A stretch of 64,000 bases of DNA. Source: Streptomyces sp. MMG1533. GTDB lineage: Bacteria; Actinomycetota; Actinomycetes; Streptomycetales; Streptomycetaceae. The stretch is taken from the NCBI RefSeq assembly GCF_001279775.1, contig NZ_LGDG01000052.1, positions 74,992 to 138,991 of the forward strand, written 5' to 3'. Made by a program: the position numbers and the translations under genes. This document shows positions 59,646-64,000 of this stretch, one piece after another. Position 1 is the stretch's first letter. Every line of letters starts with the position of its first letter. The notes beneath the pieces were generated by a model. That model ran no database searches and was not told where the DNA came from. It saw nothing but the letters and a program-made list of their open reading frames with translations.

Positions 59646-61205
59646 GTGTATGACGCTCCCGATGACATAGCCGACACAGCTGACACAGCTCCACACCGCC
59701 CCCTGGTGAGCATCCGGGGGCTGCGCAAGCGATTCGGCGGCACTCTGGCCCTCGCCGATGTCGACCTCGACCTTCACCCGGGCAGAGTTCTCGCCCTGTT
59801 GGGTCACAATGGTGCCGGCAAGTCGACCCTGATCAAGGTCCTCGCCGGGGTCTACAAAGCGGACCAGGGCGAAGTCACCGTCGCGGGCCACCCGCTCGGC
59901 ACCGAGTCCGCCTCCGCGGAGATGTCCTTCATCCACCAGGACCTCGGCCTCGTCGAATGGATGACGGTCGCCGAGAACATCGCCCTCGGCACCGGTTACC
60001 CGCGCCGCGCCGGCCTCGTCTCCTGGCGGCAGGTCCGCGAGCGCAGCACCGAGGCGCTGGACATCGTCGCAGGTCACCTCGACCCGGACGCCGCGGTCGC
60101 CGACCTCACCCGCGCCGAGCGCTCCCTCGTCGCCATCGCCCGCGCCCTCTCCACCCGGGCCCGGCTCATCGTCCTGGACGAACCCACCGCGAGCCTGCCC
60201 GCCGCGGACTGCGCCCGCCTCTTCGACGTCCTGCACACCCTGCGCGACCGCGGCCACGGCATCGTCTACGTCAGCCACCGGCTCGACGAGGTCTACCAGG
60301 TCGCCGACAGCTTCGCGGTCCTGCGCGACGGTCACCTCATCAGCGAGGGCCGCCTCGCCGACCACGGCCCCGACCGCATCGTGCGCGACATCGTCGGCCA
60401 CGAAGCGGAGAGCCACCGCCCCGCCCCCGGCCCCAAGGCCCGCACCGGCGAGGCCCCCACCGTGCTGCGCCTCACCGGCGTCACCACCGAGGGCGCGGGA
60501 CCCGTCGACCTGGAACTGCGCGCCGGGGAGGTCCTCGGCATGGTCGGTCTCACCGGCGCAGGCCACATGGACCTCGGCCGCGCCCTCGCGGGTTCCCGGC
60601 CGATCCAGGACGGTGAGGCACTGCTCGACGGCAGGCCGTACCGCCCGGGCTCGCCCGCCGCGGCCGTCGACGCGGGCATCGGCTTCGTCACCAGCAACCG
60701 CCAGGAGGAGGGCTGCGCCCTCGAACTCACCGTGCGGGAGAACTTCCTGGCCAACCCGCGGGCCGACAGCCGCTCCCCGTGGCGCTGGATCAGCCCGTCA
60801 CGCGAGCGCGCCGAGGCGACAGCGCTGGTCGAGAGGTTCGGCGTACGCCCGGCCAACTCCGAGGCACCCATCGCGACCCTCTCCGGCGGCAACCAGCAGA
60901 AGGTCATGATAGGCCGCTGGCTGCGCCTCAGCAGGCGCGTCGTGATCCTGGAGGAGCCGACCGCGGGAGTCGACGTCGGTGCCAAGGCGGAGATCTACCG
61001 CCTGCTCGACGACGCGCTCGCCCAGGGACTCGCGGTCCTCCTCATCTCCACCGACTTCGAGGAAGTCGCCGACGTGTGTCACCGCGCCCTGGTCTTCGTA
61101 CGGGGCCACGTGACCGCCGAACTCAGCGGCGAAGCCCTCACCGTCACCGAACTCACCCACGCCGCGTCGGCCATGCCGGCGCTGACCGGAACGGCGGACA
61201 ACTGA
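59646..61205 (+). CDS. Ribose-type (CUT2) sugar ABC transporter, duplicated ATPase
   Basis: A 519-residue RbsA/MglA-type ATPase. GTG 59646 follows GGAG by six bases; an in-frame upstream ATG at 59547 would put the operator inside the gene and looks non-coding. First domain: Walker A GHNGAGKSTLIKVLAG (about 54-69), signature LTRAERSLVAIARAL (about 154-168), Walker B IVLDEPTASLP. Second domain: degenerate loop GLTGAGHMDLGR in place of Walker A, signature LSGGNQQKVMIGRWL (about 413-427), Walker B VVILEEPTAGVDVG. The usual asymmetry of this family. Coupled to the permease by TGATG. It powers uptake of a pentose, hexose or sugar acid. Confidence 0.94.
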   Translation: MYDAPDDIADTADTAPHRPLVSIRGLRKRFGGTLALADVDLDLHPGRVLALLGHNGAGKSTLIKVLAGVYKADQGEVTVAGHPLGTESASAEMSFIHQDLGLVEWMTVAENIALGTGYPRRAGLVSWRQVRERSTEALDIVAGHLDPDAAVADLTRAERSLVAIARALSTRARLIVLDEPTASLPAADCARLFDVLHTLRDRGHGIVYVSHRLDEVYQVADSFAVLRDGHLISEGRLADHGPDRIVRDIVGHEAESHRPAPGPKARTGEAPTVLRLTGVTTEGAGPVDLELRAGEVLGMVGLTGAGHMDLGRALAGSRPIQDGEALLDGRPYRPGSPAAAVDAGIGFVTSNRQEEGCALELTVRENFLANPRADSRSPWRWISPSRERAEATALVERFGVRPANSEAPIATLSGGNQQKVMIGRWLRLSRRVVILEEPTAGVDVGAKAEIYRLLDDALAQGLAVLLISTDFEEVADVCHRALVFVRGHVTAELSGEALTVTELTHAASAMPALTGTADN

Positions 61206-62482
61206 TGGCCACCGAGACCGAATCCGCCCGCCGGCGGGCCGACCACGGCGGAACCCCACCGCGGGACGGGGCCGCCGGGGGCGGCGCCCGCAAGGGAACA
61301 CCCCGCGCATCGCGCAGGCAGCCACCGGGCGCCGGCGACAAGGACGCGGGCAGCGGCACCATCGCCGCCCGGCTGCGCGGCGGCCACCTCATCGGCACCT
61401 ACGGCCTGCTCGGCCTGACCGCCCTGCTGTTCGTGATCTTCGCGCTCGCCCTGCCGGACACCTTCCCGACGATGGACAACGCCTCGTCGATCCTGTCCAA
61501 CCAGTCGATCCCCGCGATCCTCGCCCTCGGCGCGATGATCCCCATCGTCACCGGCAAGTTCGACCTCTCCGTCGGCTACGGACTCGGCTTCGCCCACGTC
61601 CTGGCCATGCAACTCATCGTGAACAGCGGCTGGCCCTGGCCGATGGCGTGCGTCGCCGTCATCCTCGGCGGCGGCATCGTCGGCGTACTCAACGGCCTGC
61701 TGGTGGAGTTCGCCAAGATCGACTCCTTCATCGCCACCCTCGGCACCGGCAGCCTCCTGTACGCCTGCACCGGCTGGATCACCGACGGCGCCCGCATCGT
61801 GCCCGGCCCGGGCGGTCTGCCCCCGGCCTTCACCGACCTGTACGACTCCAGGTTCCTCGGCCTGCCGGTCCCCGCCTTCTACGTCCTCGCGCTCGCCGTG
61901 GTGCTCTGGCTGCTGCTGGAGCGCCTGCCGCTCGGCCGCTACCTGTACGTCATCGGCTCCAACGCCCGCGCCGCCGACCTCGTCGGCATCCCCACCCGCC
62001 GGTACGGCATCTACGCCTTCGCCGGTTCCGGACTCGTCGTCGGCTTCGCGGGCGTCCTGCTCGCCGCGCAGCAGCAGATCGGCAACCCGAGCGTCGGCAT
62101 GGACTACCTGCTGCCCGCCTTCGTCGGCGCCCTGCTGGGCTCCACCGCCATCAAACCGGGCCGCGCCAACGCCGCCGGAACCGTCGTCGCCGTCGCCATC
62201 CTCGCCATCGGCCTGGCCGGCATCCAGCAGCTCGGCGCCGAGTTCTGGGCGACCTCCCTGTTCAACGGCGGCACGCTGCTCCTCGCGGTCGGCCTGGCCG
62301 GCTACTCCGCCCGCCGCAGACTGCGCGCCGGCGCCACCGCCACCCGCCGCTCACTGTCCGCGCCCGGCGAACCCGCGACGGTGTCCGCGACGGAGCAGCC
62401 GACGCCCGCCGCGACCGGTCCGTCCGCGACCGGTCCGTCCGCCACCGCCGCGTCCGACGACGACGCGCCGCACACTCTCTGA
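61205..62482 (+). CDS. CUT2-family ABC transporter permease
   Basis: A 425-residue permease. The first about 55 residues are a Gly/Arg-rich cytoplasmic extension. Hydrophobic segments from about 62 (LIGTYGLLGLTALLFVIFAL) to about 380 give some eight to ten helices. BPD_transp_2 motifs: GMIPIVTGKFDLSVGYG-like stretch (IPIVTGKFDLSVGYGLG, about 115-131), AKIDSFIATLGTGSLLYA (about 170-187) and FAGSGLVVGFAGVLLAAQQQ (about 278-297). The C-terminal tail is Ala/Thr/Pro-rich. ATG 61205 overlaps the ATPase stop. The binding protein gene follows after 67 bases. Confidence 0.94.
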   Translation: MATETESARRRADHGGTPPRDGAAGGGARKGTPRASRRQPPGAGDKDAGSGTIAARLRGGHLIGTYGLLGLTALLFVIFALALPDTFPTMDNASSILSNQSIPAILALGAMIPIVTGKFDLSVGYGLGFAHVLAMQLIVNSGWPWPMACVAVILGGGIVGVLNGLLVEFAKIDSFIATLGTGSLLYACTGWITDGARIVPGPGGLPPAFTDLYDSRFLGLPVPAFYVLALAVVLWLLLERLPLGRYLYVIGSNARAADLVGIPTRRYGIYAFAGSGLVVGFAGVLLAAQQQIGNPSVGMDYLLPAFVGALLGSTAIKPGRANAAGTVVAVAILAIGLAGIQQLGAEFWATSLFNGGTLLLAVGLAGYSARRRLRAGATATRRSLSAPGEPATVSATEQPTPAATGPSATGPSATAASDDDAPHTL

Positions 62483-62549
62483 CCGCGGCCGGACCTCCGC
62501 GCCCGCTCGTCGCCCTCCCGCCTGCCGTATGTCCTCAAGGAGCACCGCC

Positions 62550-63707
62550 GTGTCGTACCACCCCACTCGCAAGGCAACCGTCAGAGCCGTGGCCGCCCTG
62601 GCCGTACTCACTGCTTCCGTCGCAGGCTGTACCCGAGGCTCCGAGAGCGCCGGCTCCACCACCGTCGGCGGGTCCTCGAAGGCCGGTTGTCCGGCCGTCC
62701 TGGCGAAGGCGAAGAAGGCGGTCGCGGGCGCCGAGGCCGTCGACGCCCCCTGGGGCGGGCCGACCACCGGCCCCAAGGCGGTCGCAGGCAAGACGATCGT
62801 CTACGTCGCCCAGAGCATGACCAACCCCGGAGTCGCGGGCGCCGCCGAAGGCGTCGAGGAGGCCGCCAAGGCCATCGGCTGGAAGGTGCGGATCATCGAC
62901 GGCCAGGGCACCCCGGCCGGTATCCAGGCAGCCGTCAGCCAGGCCGTCGCCGTGAAGCCCGACGGCATCGTGCTGTCCGGCTTCGATCCCAAGTCGACCG
63001 CCCAGCAGGTCGCGCAGGCCAACGCCGCCGGCATCCCGCTCATCGGCTGGCACGCCGTCGGCACCCCCGGGCCCAGCAAGGCCCCGAAGCTCTTCAGCAA
63101 CATCACCACCAAGGTCGAGGACGTCGCGAAGATCAGCGCCGACTGGGTCATCAGCCAGTCCAACGGCCGGGCCGGCGTGGTGGTCTTCACCGACGCCTCC
63201 ATCCCGTTCGCCAAGGGCAAGTCGGACCTGATCGAGAAGGAACTCGCCACCTGCTCCGACACCAAGGTGCTGTCCACCTCCAACATCCCGATCGCCGACG
63301 CCAGCAGCCGCACCCCCCAGGAGGTCTCCGCGCTGCTGTCCCGCTTCGGCACCAAGTGGACGCACTCGGTGGCCATCAACGACCTCTACTTCGCCGACGC
63401 GGCACCCGCACTGCGGGCGGGCGGCAAGCAGGGCAACGGTGCCCCCTTCAGCATCGGCGCCGGCGACGGCGACCCCTCGGCCTTCCAGCGCATCAACAGC
63501 AAGCAGTTCCAGGCGGCCACGGTGCCCGAACCGCTGTCCGAGCAGGGCTGGCAGATCGTCGACGAGTTCAACCGCGCCTTCGCAGGCAAGCCCGCCAGCG
63601 GCTACATCGCCCCGGTGCACATCACCACGGCGGCCAACAGCGGCGGCGGCTCCTCCTGGGACCCGAAGGGATACCGCGAGGCGTACCAGAAGCTCTGGGG
63701 CAAGTAG
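62550..63707 (+). CDS. Sugar ABC transporter substrate-binding lipoprotein (periplasmic-binding type 1)
   Basis: A 385-residue lipoprotein. GTG 62550 is seven bases after AAGGAG. The signal peptide ends in the lipobox LTASVAGC (Cys about 27). The type-I binding fold has IVYVAQSMTNPGVAGAAEGV (about 89-108), PDGIVLSGFDPKSTAQQVAQ (about 142-161), IPLIGWHAVGTPG and IGAGDGDPSAFQRI. The solute is unknown; the context of keto-gluconate enzymes suggests a sugar acid or its parent sugar. It is followed by a hairpin that would set the end of the transporter transcript or partially attenuate into the transketolase gene. Confidence 0.93.
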   Translation: MSYHPTRKATVRAVAALAVLTASVAGCTRGSESAGSTTVGGSSKAGCPAVLAKAKKAVAGAEAVDAPWGGPTTGPKAVAGKTIVYVAQSMTNPGVAGAAEGVEEAAKAIGWKVRIIDGQGTPAGIQAAVSQAVAVKPDGIVLSGFDPKSTAQQVAQANAAGIPLIGWHAVGTPGPSKAPKLFSNITTKVEDVAKISADWVISQSNGRAGVVVFTDASIPFAKGKSDLIEKELATCSDTKVLSTSNIPIADASSRTPQEVSALLSRFGTKWTHSVAINDLYFADAAPALRAGGKQGNGAPFSIGAGDGDPSAFQRINSKQFQAATVPEPLSEQGWQIVDEFNRAFAGKPASGYIAPVHITTAANSGGGSSWDPKGYREAYQKLWGK

Positions 63708-63727
63708 GCGACACCGTCGGCGCCGGC

Positions 63728-63762
63728 AGGCCCCTCCCGGTCCTCCCCGGCGGGAGGGGCCT
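63728..63762 (+). terminator. Hairpin after the binding-protein gene
   Basis: AGGCCCCTCCCG (63728-63739) pairs perfectly with CGGGAGGGGCCT (63751-63762) over an 11-base loop, 20 bases after the stop. A partial terminator or 3' stabiliser would explain differential expression against the downstream transketolase. Confidence 0.7.
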
Positions 63763-63785
63763 CTCCCTGAGCCACGGCCCTCGCT

Positions 63786-63855
63786 CCTTCCGTCCGGCCA
63801 CTTTCCTTCCGTCCGGCCACTTCCTTCCGTCCTCACATTCCTCCCGTCCTCACAC
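63786..63855. repeat. Four degenerate 16-19-bp repeats in the transketolase leader
   Basis: Units start at 63786, 63805, 63823 and 63840. The first two are CCTTCCGTCCGGCCACTT; the last two are CCTTCCGTCCTCACATT and CCTCCCGTCCTCACAC. They fill the gap up to the transketolase ribosome site. Possible slippage array or a pyrimidine-rich protein-binding leader. Confidence 0.7.
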
Positions 63856-63873
63856 AGACACAGGAGCCCACGC

Positions 63874-64000
63874 GTGAATCCACACTCGACCGCTGCCGCC
63901 TTCGAGTGGACCGAGTTGGACCAGCGGGCCGTCGACACCGCCCGCGTCCTGGCCGCCGATGCCGTACAGAGGGTCGGCAACGGCCATCCCGGTACGGCGA
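63874..64000 (+). CDS. tkt: Transketolase, N-terminal part only (runs off the window)
   Basis: GTG 63874 lies seven bases after CAGGAG. The visible 42 residues include TELDQRAVDTARVLAADAVQ and NGHPGTA, the conserved start of transketolase, where the His of GNGHPGTA contacts ThDP phosphate. It would rearrange the pentose phosphates made by the cluster's Gnd. Being placed in a catabolic operon, it is probably a second, inducible transketolase besides the housekeeping one (inferred). The remainder is not visible. Confidence 0.88.
   Translation, partial: MNPHSTAAAFEWTELDQRAVDTARVLAADAVQRVGNGHPGTA

Overview
The window is high-GC actinobacterial DNA, almost certainly a Streptomyces chromosome. Support for this is strong third-position GC bias, frequent GTG starts, GGAG-type ribosome sites, a secreted streptogrisin-type protease and a snapalysin, a DUF397/XRE (whiJ/abaA-like) locus, and several Ser/Thr kinases. 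No tRNA, rRNA, CRISPR array, transposase or integrase was recognised. Starts were chosen from ribosome sites and family alignment by eye; no database search was possible.

Layout. 1-13.5 kb: a cut-off antibiotic-type glycosyltransferase, a Tat-exported PhoD phosphatase, a secreted S1 protease with a chitin-binding tail, an MFS exporter, a LysR regulator with a divergent M20 peptidase, a GH64 beta-1,3-glucanase with a LacI-type operator, an OsmC-like protein and phosphoglucomutase. 13.8-25.3 kb: a PLP decarboxylase, a DEAD-box helicase behind a very strong 5' hairpin, a coiled-coil/winged-helix protein, a two-component system, a threonine-dehydratase-like enzyme divergent from a TetR regulator with a palindromic operator, a DM13 protein and a CocE-type hydrolase. 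25.3-43.4 kb: mixed accessory DNA with a whiJ-like cluster, GCS2 ligase, an EF-hand protein, two acetyltransferases, a GH16 enzyme, two membrane Ser/Thr kinases, snapalysin and a bile-acid-type symporter. This part is dotted with decaying gene remnants (glycoside hydrolase, amidase, purU, NmrA-like), several lying beside short tandem repeats.

43.4-64 kb is the most coherent region: a sugar-acid catabolic supercluster. One leftward operon (47.4 to 43.5 kb) carries a beta-hydroxyacid dehydrogenase, a gluconate-5-dehydrogenase-like SDR, an L-idonate-5-dehydrogenase-like enzyme and a D-2-hydroxyacid dehydrogenase. Divergent from it run an MHS-family permease and a gluconokinase. A second leftward operon (58.5 to 54.6 kb) carries a cyclase-family hydrolase, another D-2-hydroxyacid dehydrogenase, another beta-hydroxyacid dehydrogenase and a short 6-phosphogluconate dehydrogenase. 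Divergent from that run an IclR regulator, a ribose-type ABC importer and a transketolase that is cut by the window end. Together these can take L-idonate or keto-gluconates through gluconate and 6-phosphogluconate to the pentose phosphate pathway. A near-identical operator (consensus CAAYATGCTGRAC) lies in both divergent promoter regions and before the ABC importer, so the IclR protein probably controls all of it. An unrelated-looking MFS/multicopper-oxidase pair sits in the middle of the cluster.
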